Below are positions 26,822-35,585 of a stretch of 64,000 nt of DNA, piece by piece (positions within the stretch are counted from its first letter, which is position 1; the number at the start of each line of letters is the position of its first letter). Origin of the DNA: Muricauda sp. MAR_2010_75 (lineage in GTDB: Bacteria; Bacteroidota; Bacteroidia; Flavobacteriales; Flavobacteriaceae); assembly GCF_000745185.1 (NCBI RefSeq), contig NZ_JQNJ01000001.1, positions 1 to 64,000 of the forward strand, read 5' to 3'. A model generated the notes under the pieces. It was not told the DNA's origin and ran no database searches. It saw nothing but the letters and a program-made list of their open reading frames with translations. The position numbers were made by a program, and so were the translations under genes.

Positions 26822-27653
26822 GATAACAATTATAAAAGCAAGCGGCGAGAAGGCACCTTTTCAAATGGAAAAAGTAAGGCGGTCATTGGAACGGGCCGGT
26901 GCGAATGAAATAACAATTAATGAGATTGTCAAAAATATTGAGGACATCGTTTTCGACGGAATGACCACCAAGAAGATATATCAAATGGCCTTTAAGATGT
27001 TGAAAAGGAAATCTCGGGTAAGCGCATCAAAATACAAACTCAAAAAAGCGCTGATGGAACTGGGGCCTTCAGGCTACCCCTTTGAAAAGTTTGTCGGCAA
27101 ATTGCTGGAACACGAAGGATTTCAGACACAAGTCAGTAGCATCATACAGGGAAGCTGTGTGACCCATGAAGTAGATGTCATTGCCCAAAAGGATAAGAAA
27201 CATTATATGATTGAATGCAAATACCATAGCGACCAAGGCAGGTTTTGCAATGTCAAGATTCCACTATATATACATTCAAGATTTTTGGATGTCGAAAAAC
27301 AATGGGAAAAACAGCAAGGCCACAAAACAAAGTTTCATCAGGGTGGAGTGTACACCAACACCCGTTTTACAACTGATGCTATACAATATGGCACCTGTGT
27401 TGGGCTGATGCTTACAAGTTGGGATTATCCGGAAGGAAACGGTCTGAAAGAACGCATAGACAAATCCGGCCTACATCCCTTAACCTCTTTAACAACCTTG
27501 ACGAAGGCCGAGAAATCCAAATTATTGGATAAAGGCATTGTGCTCTGCAAAGAGCTTCACGAAACACCTACTTTGCTAAATGAAATCGGAATAGATAAAA
27601 CAAGGCACAAAAAGATTTTGGAGGATTCCGAAGCACTGTGCAAAAACCATTAA
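26814..27653 (+). CDS. ATP-cone protein fused to PD-(D/E)xK nuclease-like domain
   Basis: The protein is about 279 residues from ATG 26814 (the frame is open back to 26781). Residues about 4-88 form an ATP-cone (IIKASGEKAPFQMEKVRRSLERAGA ... MTTKKIYQMAFKML), the nucleotide-sensing module of ribonucleotide reductase and NrdR. Residues about 96-215 look like a restriction-endonuclease fold of the Mrr/RecB type (FEKFVGKLLEHEGFQTQ, then HEVDVIA and YMIECKYH as D-ExK). This joins an ATP/dATP sensor to a possible nuclease. It is linked to a USP upstream and RNase/nucleotide genes downstream. No substrate is known. Confidence 0.8.
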   Translation: MDKITIIKASGEKAPFQMEKVRRSLERAGANEITINEIVKNIEDIVFDGMTTKKIYQMAFKMLKRKSRVSASKYKLKKALMELGPSGYPFEKFVGKLLEHEGFQTQVSSIIQGSCVTHEVDVIAQKDKKHYMIECKYHSDQGRFCNVKIPLYIHSRFLDVEKQWEKQQGHKTKFHQGGVYTNTRFTTDAIQYGTCVGLMLTSWDYPEGNGLKERIDKSGLHPLTSLTTLTKAEKSKLLDKGIVLCKELHETPTLLNEIGIDKTRHKKILEDSEALCKNH

Positions 27654-27680
27654 AAAAATAAAATCTTAAAAATAACTATC

Positions 27681-27935
27681 ATGAAAACAGAAGAATTAAA
27701 GAAACAAAAGAGTATTGATTTAGAACCATTTTACGAAGCATTGGAAGATGACCCAAAACTGCTTGAAGAAGCCTTGGAAATACTATTGGAAATGGTAAAC
27801 TTTGAACCTTTATCCATTAAAAAGTTAGCCCTTTTTATCAAAGAGGATTCGCGAAATCTTTATAATGAAATAGTAGAGTTGTACAAATCGACTCAAGACA
27901 AAAGTAACACACCTTCTTGCTGTGGTGGCCACTAA
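27681..27935 (+). CDS. Small acidic protein with C-terminal CCGGH motif
   Basis: This 84-residue, helix-rich, acidic protein ends in a Cys-Cys-Gly-Gly-His tail (NTPSCCGGH) that could bind a metal or be redox-active. It lacks membrane segments and known domains. It lies 27 nt after the ATP-cone gene and 15 nt before the beta-CASP nuclease, and base composition turns more A/T-rich from here to about 30.8 kb. I do not recognise the family. Confidence 0.6.
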   Translation: MKTEELKKQKSIDLEPFYEALEDDPKLLEEALEILLEMVNFEPLSIKKLALFIKEDSRNLYNEIVELYKSTQDKSNTPSCCGGH

Positions 27936-27950
27936 AAAAATATTATAAAA

Positions 27951-29327
27951 ATGAAAAATAATAAAATAAACATCCATTTTTTGGGAGCGGTTGGTACAGT
28001 AACCGGTTCCAAATATTTAGTGGATACTGGAAACAAAAAAATACTGATTGACTGTGGATTGTTTCAAGGCTTAAAAGAGTTACGTCTCAAAAACTGGGAA
28101 TATCTCCCTGTGAACGTTTCAGAGATTGATGTGGTTTTGCTCACACACGGCCATATGGACCACACAGGCTATCTACCAAGATTGGTCAAACAAGGATTTA
28201 ATGGTTTTATTTACGGTACAAATCCAACCTTGGATATTGCCAAAATCATTCTGAACGATAGTGCTAAAATACAGGAACAGGAAGCCGAACGTGCCAATAA
28301 AGAAGGTTATTCCAAGCACAGCCCAGCAGAGCCACTATACGACTTAAAGGATGTTGAAAAAACCGTTCCACATTTTAAGGGCGTTCCGCAATCACAATGG
28401 ATTCCATTGTTTGATGGCGTAAAAGCCCGTTTCCAATACAATGGACATATTTTGGGAGCAACTTATATCGATTTGGATGTACATGGAAAACGCTATGTCT
28501 TTTCAGGAGATATAGGTAGAACCCATGATTTACTGTTATACCCACCATTAAACCCGAAAAAGGCCGATGTACTGTTTATTGAATCCACTTATGGCGGAAG
28601 ATTTCATCCAGAGGAAGAAGAAGCCATTCCACAGATTGAAAAACTGGTCAATGACACCCTTGATAGAGGTGGCAGTCTATTTGTCCCAAGCTTTTCGGTA
28701 GAACGTGCCCAACTTATGATGCTTATTTTTTGGAGATTGCTCAAGGAAAATAAAATACCAAAAGTGCAAATGATAATGGACAGCCCTATGGGGACTAATG
28801 TACTAGAACTATTCCACCGCACAAGGGATTGGCACAGATTAGAAGACAATGAATGTGATGAAATGTGCTCGCACTTTACCGTTGTAAGCAGTTATCGTGA
28901 AACTATGGAATTGCGGACTGATAATAAACCAAAAATTGTCATTGCCGGAAGCGGAATGCTTACTGGAGGAAGAATGCTTAACTATCTTGAAACCCAAGCT
29001 CAAAACTCCAATAATACCCTTCTATTTGTAGGTTATCAGGCCGAAGGTACACGTGGCAGGAAGTTACTGGAAGGTGACAAGGAACTCAAAGTTTATGGAA
29101 AATGGGTTCCTTTTAACATGGAAGTTGTTGAAATTGAAGGGCTTTCAGCGCATGCAGACCATAAAGAACTTTTGGGTTGGATGAGTAAGATACAGAACAC
29201 GCCTGAACGGATTTTTATTGTACACGGTGAAAATGAAGGTGCAAAGGCATTGAAAAACGACATTGAGAGAACTTATAGCTGGAAAGCAGAAATACCGCAA
29301 TTATACAGCATTGAAGAAATAGTATAG
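27951..29327 (+). CDS. Beta-CASP metallo-beta-lactamase ribonuclease-like protein
   Basis: The 458-residue protein belongs to the RNA-processing group of the MBL fold. Motif II is LLTHGHMDHTGYLPRL (about residues 63-78), with FSGDIGR supplying the next Asp. The beta-CASP region has IAGSGMLTGGRMLNYLE and GYQAEGTRGRKLLEG, and the C-terminal metal ligands are in LSAHADH and VHGEN. The family includes CPSF73-like and RNase J-like endo/exonucleases acting on RNA. It is followed after 3 nt by the AMP-phosphorylase-like gene, suggesting that RNA breakdown products are passed on (inference). Confidence 0.88.
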   Translation: MKNNKINIHFLGAVGTVTGSKYLVDTGNKKILIDCGLFQGLKELRLKNWEYLPVNVSEIDVVLLTHGHMDHTGYLPRLVKQGFNGFIYGTNPTLDIAKIILNDSAKIQEQEAERANKEGYSKHSPAEPLYDLKDVEKTVPHFKGVPQSQWIPLFDGVKARFQYNGHILGATYIDLDVHGKRYVFSGDIGRTHDLLLYPPLNPKKADVLFIESTYGGRFHPEEEEAIPQIEKLVNDTLDRGGSLFVPSFSVERAQLMMLIFWRLLKENKIPKVQMIMDSPMGTNVLELFHRTRDWHRLEDNECDEMCSHFTVVSSYRETMELRTDNKPKIVIAGSGMLTGGRMLNYLETQAQNSNNTLLFVGYQAEGTRGRKLLEGDKELKVYGKWVPFNMEVVEIEGLSAHADHKELLGWMSKIQNTPERIFIVHGENEGAKALKNDIERTYSWKAEIPQLYSIEEIV

Positions 29328-29330
29328 GCC

Positions 29331-30833
29331 ATGGAACAACATTCAAATATTTTAAAATATAAACATCTTGGTATCTATACCCAAAACGAAAATGTGGTAT
29401 ATATGCGTGATGATTGCCTCGTGTGTATTTCGGAAGGGTTTGAGGCACTCACAAGGATAAGGGTTGCTAAAGTAACCCGTTCAATAGTGGCAAGCCTCAA
29501 TGTCATAAATTCAGATATTCTGTTGCCCAATGAGATAGGTCTATCAGACGCTGCTGCAAAAAAACTGAATGTTTCCCCAAATGATATGCTGTATGTTTCC
29601 CATTTGGAACCTATTGAATCGTTGAGTCACGTAAGGGCAAAAATTTATAATCAAAAGCTCAATTACGATGCCTATAATCAGATCATAAAAGACATCGTGG
29701 AGGGAGATTATTCAAATATCCATCTTTCAGCATTTATCACAGCCTGTGCAGGAGACCGAATGGATATTGATGAAATATCCGACCTAACAAAAGCGATGAT
29801 TGCTTCAGGAAAGCAACTAAACTGGAACAAAGAAATAGTTGTGGATAAACATTGTATTGGTGGATTGCCTGGAAACCGAACCACCCCCTTGGTAGTGGCT
29901 ATAGTTGCCGCTTACGGGCTTACAATGCCCAAAACATCGTCCCGAGCCATTACATCACCAGCAGGTACGGCGGACACAATGGAAGTTCTCACCAACGTTG
30001 CGCTTTCTGCTGACGAGATAGAGAACGTAGTAAATCAAGAAGGTGGTTGTTTTGTTTGGGGCGGTACTGCCCAACTAAGTCCCGCAGATGATGTGCTCAT
30101 TAAAATTGAAAAAGCATTGGATATTGACAGTGAAGGGCAGCTAATAGCTTCCGTACTATCAAAAAAAGCTGCAGCTGGTTCTACTCACGTTGTTATCGAT
30201 ATCCCTGTAGGTGAAACTGCCAAAGTTCGTAGTATGGAAATGGCTGAAAAGCTGAAAAATCATTTGGAAAATGTCGGTAAGGCTGTCGGCCTGAAGGTAA
30301 AAGCAATCATAACAGATGGCTCTCAACCTGTAGGCTATGGCATCGGCCCAACATTGGAAGCTATCGACATATTGAATGTGCTAAAAAATGAAGAAGATGC
30401 ACCCAAAGACTTAAAGGAACGTGTTGTGCTGTTGGCTGGAGAACTGTTAGAACTTTCAGGAAAGGTCGAAAAAGAAAAAGGAATGGAAACCGCCAAAGAG
30501 GTACTTATATCTGGTAAGGCCTACGAAAAATTTCTTGCCATTTGTAAAGCCCAGGGGCGTTTTACACAACCTGTTTTGGCACCTTTTAAAACAGAAATCA
30601 GAGCGGAGACTTCGGGGATTTTGAAGCGTATTGACAATAGAAAGATAGCGAAGCTCGCAAAACTTTCAGGTGCACCCCAATCTAAATCTGCGGGAATTTC
30701 ATTGAATGTCCATTTAAATGATAAAGTTGAAAAAGACGGCTTACTATACACGCTTTTTGCAGAATCACAAGGTGAGCTAAACTATGCTTTAGAATACAAA
30801 AATCGCCATAACGATATCATAACCATTAAATAA
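29331..30833 (+). CDS. AMP phosphorylase / thymidine phosphorylase family (archaeal DeoA-like)
   Basis: This 500-residue protein has an N-terminal extension of about 90 residues typical of the archaeal AMP-phosphorylase branch. The pyrimidine-phosphorylase core follows: KHCIGGLPGNRTTPLVVAI at residues 173-191, KTSSRAITSPAGTADTMEVL and CFVWGGTAQLSPADD. Archaeal homologues split NMP with phosphate to base plus ribose-1,5-bisphosphate, which feeds R15P isomerase and type III RuBisCO. Neither enzyme is in this window, so the fate of R15P is open. The next gene, PRPP synthetase, is 8 nt away. Ordinary DeoA proteins are shorter (about 440). Confidence 0.85.
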   Translation: MEQHSNILKYKHLGIYTQNENVVYMRDDCLVCISEGFEALTRIRVAKVTRSIVASLNVINSDILLPNEIGLSDAAAKKLNVSPNDMLYVSHLEPIESLSHVRAKIYNQKLNYDAYNQIIKDIVEGDYSNIHLSAFITACAGDRMDIDEISDLTKAMIASGKQLNWNKEIVVDKHCIGGLPGNRTTPLVVAIVAAYGLTMPKTSSRAITSPAGTADTMEVLTNVALSADEIENVVNQEGGCFVWGGTAQLSPADDVLIKIEKALDIDSEGQLIASVLSKKAAAGSTHVVIDIPVGETAKVRSMEMAEKLKNHLENVGKAVGLKVKAIITDGSQPVGYGIGPTLEAIDILNVLKNEEDAPKDLKERVVLLAGELLELSGKVEKEKGMETAKEVLISGKAYEKFLAICKAQGRFTQPVLAPFKTEIRAETSGILKRIDNRKIAKLAKLSGAPQSKSAGISLNVHLNDKVEKDGLLYTLFAESQGELNYALEYKNRHNDIITIK

Positions 30834-30841
30834 AAAACAAA

Positions 30842-31735
30842 ATGAAAACTATATTATTCAGTCTTCCCGGAAATCAGGAACTCACCGAGTTGTTGGCTAA
30901 AAAAATGAAAGCGGAAATCGGGGAATGCAACATAAGAAAATTTCCGGACGGTGAATCCTATACACGCATACTTTCCGATGTAAAAGATAAATGTGTAGTT
31001 TTGGTCTGTACCTTACACGAACCAGATGAAAAACTATTACCGCTCTATTTTTTAAGCCAAACAGCAAAATCACTTGGTGCGATGTGTACCTGTTTGGTAG
31101 CACCCTATCTTGCCTATATGCGGCAAGACAAGATTTTTAATGAAGGTGAAGGTGTAACTTCTGGTTTTTTTGGGAAATTGATTTCGGGTTTCGCAGATAG
31201 CATCACCACCATTGATCCCCATTTGCATCGGATACATTCGTTGGGCGAAGTATATAGAATTCCGAACAGAGTCATCCATGCCGCTGACGAAATCTCAAAA
31301 TACATCAAGGAAAATATCCATAATCCGGTACTGATCGGGCCCGATTCGGAAAGCGAGCAGTGGGTTGCAGATGTGGCAAAAAAAGCGGGAGCACCTTTCA
31401 CGGTCTTACAAAAGACTCGCCATGGTGACCGTGATGTTGAAGTCTCCGTGCCTGAAGTTGACAAATTTAAGGACGCGACCCCTGTTTTGGTGGACGATAT
31501 CATCTCTACGGCCCGTACCATGATAGATACTACGGAGCATTTGAAGAGTACGGGAATGAAACCTGCAATATGCATTGGCATTCATGCCGTATTTTCAGGG
31601 AATGCCTATCAAGATCTCTGGGATGCCCATGTCAAGGATATCATTACCTGCAATACAATTCCACATCAGTCAAATAAAATTGATTTAAGCGATACCATAG
31701 CCAAGGAAGTAAACGAACTGATGCACCATCAATGA
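30842..31735 (+). CDS. prs: Ribose-phosphate pyrophosphokinase, archaeal-like short form
   Basis: This 297-residue PRPP synthetase-family protein has PYLAYMRQDKIFNEGEG (ATP/flexible loop), TIDPHLHRI and the PRPP-binding loop PVLVDDIISTARTM (about residues 218-231). It is shorter and more archaeal-like than the housekeeping bacterial Prs. Adjacent to the AMP-phosphorylase-like gene, it could recycle ribose phosphates to PRPP or, run in reverse, make ATP from PRPP and AMP (hypothesis). Its stop overlaps the next start (ATGA). Confidence 0.88.
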   Translation: MKTILFSLPGNQELTELLAKKMKAEIGECNIRKFPDGESYTRILSDVKDKCVVLVCTLHEPDEKLLPLYFLSQTAKSLGAMCTCLVAPYLAYMRQDKIFNEGEGVTSGFFGKLISGFADSITTIDPHLHRIHSLGEVYRIPNRVIHAADEISKYIKENIHNPVLIGPDSESEQWVADVAKKAGAPFTVLQKTRHGDRDVEVSVPEVDKFKDATPVLVDDIISTARTMIDTTEHLKSTGMKPAICIGIHAVFSGNAYQDLWDAHVKDIITCNTIPHQSNKIDLSDTIAKEVNELMHHQ

Positions 31736-32385
31736 AAATAGGATTGCACTTTACAGTATTCATTTTTATGGTCGTTTCTGCATATGCACAGAATAAAATG
31801 TTGATCGGACAATTGTCCGATAGATGGGTGGAACGGGAAAGTTTTAATAAAAATGGAGACTTTCTGAACAAGCAGACCTTTAAGGCGGGAAAGCTAAAAG
31901 AAGTCGATGGATATTATGAGGTTGAAGTGGTTGCCGAACTGTTTGACAAGGACAAAAAATCTACTGACAAATACACCATGACGTATCGCTGCAAGCCCGA
32001 TGAAGCCAGTATAATGGTAATGGCCTTTCCGTTTTCGAACCCAAAATCCAAGGAAACCGAAATCAGTACGACCTCTGAAAATTTCAAGGAACTCTATGAT
32101 CTGTCGAACTTGGATAGTGTCGAACTCGAAATGAGTTTCGACTCCGGATTGTTGAATTTCTTTGGTTCTAACAGCAAAATAAAAATTTATGACCGGGTGT
32201 TGGAATCCAATGGTAATGGGAAAACAATCAAATCCAAAATCAATATTAAAGCCTACGCCATTGGTATACGAATTAAACAATTGGACTATGTTGCAAGTGA
32301 AAAACTTACAAATGAGAACTTGTTATCATTCCAGAAATTTACCGAGAAAGACGGCAGCTATTTTACGATGACATACAAACCATAA
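31732..32385 (+). CDS. Exported protein of unknown function
   Basis: The 217-residue protein has a clear signal peptide (MKIGLHFTVFIFMVVSAYAQ, cleavage after AYA-Q). The mature part is beta-rich and charged with no recognised motif (YEVEVVAELFDKDKKSTDKYTMTYRCKPD and similar). It is coupled to prs by a 4-nt overlap and lies 3 nt before a small Cys-pair protein. Periplasmic or surface location is likely; no function can be proposed. Confidence 0.65.
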   Translation: MKIGLHFTVFIFMVVSAYAQNKMLIGQLSDRWVERESFNKNGDFLNKQTFKAGKLKEVDGYYEVEVVAELFDKDKKSTDKYTMTYRCKPDEASIMVMAFPFSNPKSKETEISTTSENFKELYDLSNLDSVELEMSFDSGLLNFFGSNSKIKIYDRVLESNGNGKTIKSKINIKAYAIGIRIKQLDYVASEKLTNENLLSFQKFTEKDGSYFTMTYKP

Positions 32386-32388
32386 ATT

Positions 32389-32682
32389 ATGAGAAACTAT
32401 GACACCCTATCAGAAGCAATTAATGATTTACAGATCAGGGGATATACCTATGATTTCAACTTGAAACCAGAATGCTTGCAATGTGCCTCACTGAAAATGG
32501 AAATTCAGCCCGAAGATTTTGATGTGGATGAAACCCATCGTTTTGAAGGTATGAGCAGTACAGACGATAACAGTGTTCTTTATGCCATTTCATCAAAAGA
32601 TGGTATAAAGGGGCTTTTGGTAGATGCCTATGGGGTCTATGCTGAAAATATCTCGGAAGCAATGCGAAGAAAATTACGATAA
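32389..32682 (+). CDS. Small protein of the Bacteroidetes 'phosphoribosylpyrophosphate synthetase'-named family
   Basis: The 97-residue protein begins NYDTLSEAINDLQIRGYTYDFNLKPECLQC and continues with FDVDETHRFEGMSSTDDNSVLYAISS and GVKG-like GLLVDAYGVYAE. I recall this as a common small family in Flavobacteriia that often carries the name phosphoribosylpyrophosphate synthetase, although it has no PRPP-binding loop. It is therefore not an enzyme by sequence. Its place between prs and PPK2 may explain the name and suggests a link to nucleotide or phosphate metabolism. Confidence 0.6.
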   Translation: MRNYDTLSEAINDLQIRGYTYDFNLKPECLQCASLKMEIQPEDFDVDETHRFEGMSSTDDNSVLYAISSKDGIKGLLVDAYGVYAENISEAMRRKLR

Positions 32683-32693
32683 AACTGTAACCT

Positions 32694-33425
32694 ATGATAG
32701 ACTTAAATACAATTTCAACCCTTCCTCCCGCAGGTAGCTCAAAAAAACAATCCAAAAAAAGATTGTTAGGGATACGGGAAGAACTTTTTGAGCTTCAGAA
32801 CAAATTTTATGCCGATGGGCGCTTTGGCTTGTTGATTATTTTGCAGGGAATGGATACTTCTGGAAAAGACGGTACGATTCGTAATGCGCTTAAGGGCATG
32901 AATCCACAGGGTGTTCATGTAAAATCATTCAAAAAGCCGACCGAAGAGGAGCTCAGGCACGACTTTCTGTGGAGGGTCTATCCGCACTTTCCCCAAAAGG
33001 GCATGATACAAGTTTTTAACCGCTCGTATTATGAAGATATCCTGGTACCCAAGGTTACCAATTCCCTCGAAGAAGAAATACTTGAACACCGTTGCAAGCT
33101 ATTAAAATATATGGAACAGCATCTTAGGCAAAATAACATTCATGTACTCAAATTTTTTCTTCATATCTCCAAAGAAGAACAGAAAGAACGTATCAAAGAA
33201 AGACAGACCAAACCTTATAAACGCTGGAAATATAGTGCCGAAGACGAAAAAGCGGCCAGCCAATGGGAAGTTTACAGAGAGGCTTATAATATGTTAATGA
33301 ACAACTGCAACGACCCTCAATGGCACATTATTGCAGCCGACAAACGTTGGTACCGCAACTATTGCGTTGCCAAAATAGTATTGGAACACCTTAAAAAACA
33401 TAATTTAACATATCCAAATACCTAA
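32694..33425 (+). CDS. ppk2: Polyphosphate kinase 2 (PPK2) family protein
   Basis: This 243-residue single-domain PPK2 has Walker A ILQGMDTSGKDGTIRNAL (about residues 52-69), Walker B MIQVFNRSYYEDILVPKV and the lid ERIKERQTKPYKRWKYS. PPK2 moves phosphate between polyphosphate and NMP/NDP, and many short forms make ADP/ATP from AMP or ADP using polyphosphate. It closes the nucleotide block (AMP phosphorylase, prs) and offers a respiration-independent ATP source. Class (I, II or III) cannot be set by eye. Confidence 0.92.
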   Translation: MIDLNTISTLPPAGSSKKQSKKRLLGIREELFELQNKFYADGRFGLLIILQGMDTSGKDGTIRNALKGMNPQGVHVKSFKKPTEEELRHDFLWRVYPHFPQKGMIQVFNRSYYEDILVPKVTNSLEEEILEHRCKLLKYMEQHLRQNNIHVLKFFLHISKEEQKERIKERQTKPYKRWKYSAEDEKAASQWEVYREAYNMLMNNCNDPQWHIIAADKRWYRNYCVAKIVLEHLKKHNLTYPNT

Positions 33426-33437
33426 AAATAGAACACT

Positions 33438-35585
33438 ATGGACAATCACAAAGAGCACAAGGACAAAAAAATGGACCATTCTAAGATGGATCACTCAAAA
33501 ATGGATCACAGTAACCATGACCATGCTAAGATGGACTCCTCCAAAAAGCAACACCAAAGAGAAGACCATTCTAAAATGGATCACGGAAGTGGAGACCATT
33601 CGGGCCATAACCCCGCTCACGGACAAATGGGGCACGACCACCATAAAATGATGGTCAAGGATTTTAGAAAACGGTTTTGGATATCTTTAATCGTTACCAT
33701 CCCAATATTGTTCTTATCGCCAATGATACAGGAGTTTTTTGGGTATGACCTATTGCTCCCCGGAAATCCGTATATCCTATTTGCACTATCAACATTTGTC
33801 TATTTCTGGGGCGGCTGGCCATTTTTAAAGGGATTTTATAATGAAATAAAATCCAAGGGTCCGGGCATGATGGCCCTAATCTCAATGGCTATAAGTGTGG
33901 CCTATTTCTATAGTGCCGCTACAGTTTTCGGACTCCCTGGGGAGGACTTTTTCTGGGAACTGAGCACCTTGATTGTCATCATGCTGTTGGGACATTGGTT
34001 GGAAATGAAATCGGTGCTGGGCGCATCCAAGGCACTCCAACTTTTGGTCAGTATGCTGCCCGCTGAGGCCCATAAAGTTGTGGGTGATAAAATTCAAGAT
34101 GTAAAACTAGAGGATTTATTAAAAGATGACATCATATTGGTTAAACCCGGCGAGAAAGTACCCGCGGATGGCATCATCACCGAAGGATCTAGCTACCTGA
34201 ACGAGTCGATGCTGACAGGCGAGTCAAAACCGGTAAAAAAAGAAGTACAGGATAAGGTCATCGGAGGTTCCATAAATGGCAATAGTACCTTAAGGGTAAA
34301 GGTAGAGCATACTGGAAAGGACAGTTACCTGAACAAGGTGATCAAGATGGTCGATGAGGCACAGCGCACGAAATCGAAGATGCAGAACCTTTCAGATCGG
34401 GCGGCCAAATGGCTGACCTATATTGCATTGGCCATTGGCTTTGGGACACTCGCGGTTTGGCTGATTTTAGGTTTCCCATTTGTTTTTGCATTGGAAAGAA
34501 TGGTAACGGTCATGGTCATTGCCTGTCCACACGCGCTCGGTCTTGCCATTCCGTTGGTTGTCGCTATATCTACAGCGGTATCTGCCCAAAATGGTTTATT
34601 GATCCGAAACAGAACGGCCTTTGAAGAATCCCGAAAAATATCGGCTTTATTGTTTGATAAAACGGGAACATTGACCAAAGGTGATTTTGGGGTGACCCGA
34701 ATTGAATCAGTGAACGAATTGTACACCAGAGATGAAATTCTGAGGTTATCCAGTGCTCTGGAACTAAGCTCCGAACACCCCATCGCCGTGGGGATCATCA
34801 AAAAGGTCAAAGAAAAGGACATCGAGATTCCAAAGACCAAAAACTTCAACGCCATAACGGGCAAGGGTGTAGAGGCAATCGTAGAGGGTAAGAAGGTCAA
34901 GGTAGTAAGTCCGGGATATCTTCGGGATGAAAAAATCCAAATTACCGAAGATGCCTTTAGTGATGCCGCAGAGACCGTAGTTTTTGTTCTGATAGATGGA
35001 AAATTAGCAGGATATATTGCGCTGGCCGATGAAATACGGCCAGAATCTGCCGATGCCATCAAAGTATTCAAAAAGAATAACATCAAAGTCTTAATGGCTA
35101 CGGGCGATAATGAAAAAACAGCAAAGGCTGTGAGTGACAAACTTGGTTTGGATGGGTATTATGCCGAGGTGCTACCCCATCAAAAAGTGGAAATCGTAAA
35201 AGAACTGGAAAGCAAAGGAGAGTTTGTGGCCATGACGGGAGATGGGGTCAATGACGCACCTGCATTGGCAAAAGCTGATGTAGGAATTGCTGTTGGTTCC
35301 GGTACCGATGTTGCCGCGGAAACCGCCGATATCATTTTGGTAAACAGTAACCCAAAAGATATCGCCAATCTGATATTGTTCGGTAAAGCCACCTATAACA
35401 AAATGATCCAGAATTTGGTGTGGGCAACAGGCTACAACGTTGTGGCCATACCGTTGGCGGCTGGGGTTTTATATTCTTCTGGATTTGTGTTGGGGCCAGC
35501 AGTAGGTGCCGTATTTATGAGCTTGAGTACCATCATTGTTGCCATAAACGCTCAATTGTTAAAAAGAAAAATCGGAAGCAACTGA
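33438..35585 (+). CDS. copB: Copper-translocating P1B-type ATPase (CopB-like, CPH) with His/Met-rich N-terminus
   Basis: The 715-residue pump has the transmembrane metal motif CPH (residues 363-365), typical of the P1B-3 group exporting Cu(II)/Ag. The phosphorylation site is DKTGTLTKG (from residue 407), the actuator has TGES and GDGVNDAPALAKAD is complete. There is no HMA domain. Instead residues 1-70 are a low-complexity metal-binding tail with repeated KMDHS units. It overlaps the MFS start by one base. It matches the copper genes at 1-3.3 kb in theme and may originally have formed one locus with them. Confidence 0.92.
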   Translation: MDNHKEHKDKKMDHSKMDHSKMDHSNHDHAKMDSSKKQHQREDHSKMDHGSGDHSGHNPAHGQMGHDHHKMMVKDFRKRFWISLIVTIPILFLSPMIQEFFGYDLLLPGNPYILFALSTFVYFWGGWPFLKGFYNEIKSKGPGMMALISMAISVAYFYSAATVFGLPGEDFFWELSTLIVIMLLGHWLEMKSVLGASKALQLLVSMLPAEAHKVVGDKIQDVKLEDLLKDDIILVKPGEKVPADGIITEGSSYLNESMLTGESKPVKKEVQDKVIGGSINGNSTLRVKVEHTGKDSYLNKVIKMVDEAQRTKSKMQNLSDRAAKWLTYIALAIGFGTLAVWLILGFPFVFALERMVTVMVIACPHALGLAIPLVVAISTAVSAQNGLLIRNRTAFEESRKISALLFDKTGTLTKGDFGVTRIESVNELYTRDEILRLSSALELSSEHPIAVGIIKKVKEKDIEIPKTKNFNAITGKGVEAIVEGKKVKVVSPGYLRDEKIQITEDAFSDAAETVVFVLIDGKLAGYIALADEIRPESADAIKVFKKNNIKVLMATGDNEKTAKAVSDKLGLDGYYAEVLPHQKVEIVKELESKGEFVAMTGDGVNDAPALAKADVGIAVGSGTDVAAETADIILVNSNPKDIANLILFGKATYNKMIQNLVWATGYNVVAIPLAAGVLYSSGFVLGPAVGAVFMSLSTIIVAINAQLLKRKIGSN

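Noticed and set aside
33451..33600. Repeated KMDHS units as a possible CRISPR or tandem DNA repeat
   Set aside because: The repeat is at protein level within the CopB-like N-terminus; units are short, unspaced and degenerate in DNA, so no array.
34418..35140. Long minus-strand frame opposite the copper ATPase
   Set aside because: It mirrors codon bias of the real pump gene on the plus strand, which has all P-type motifs.
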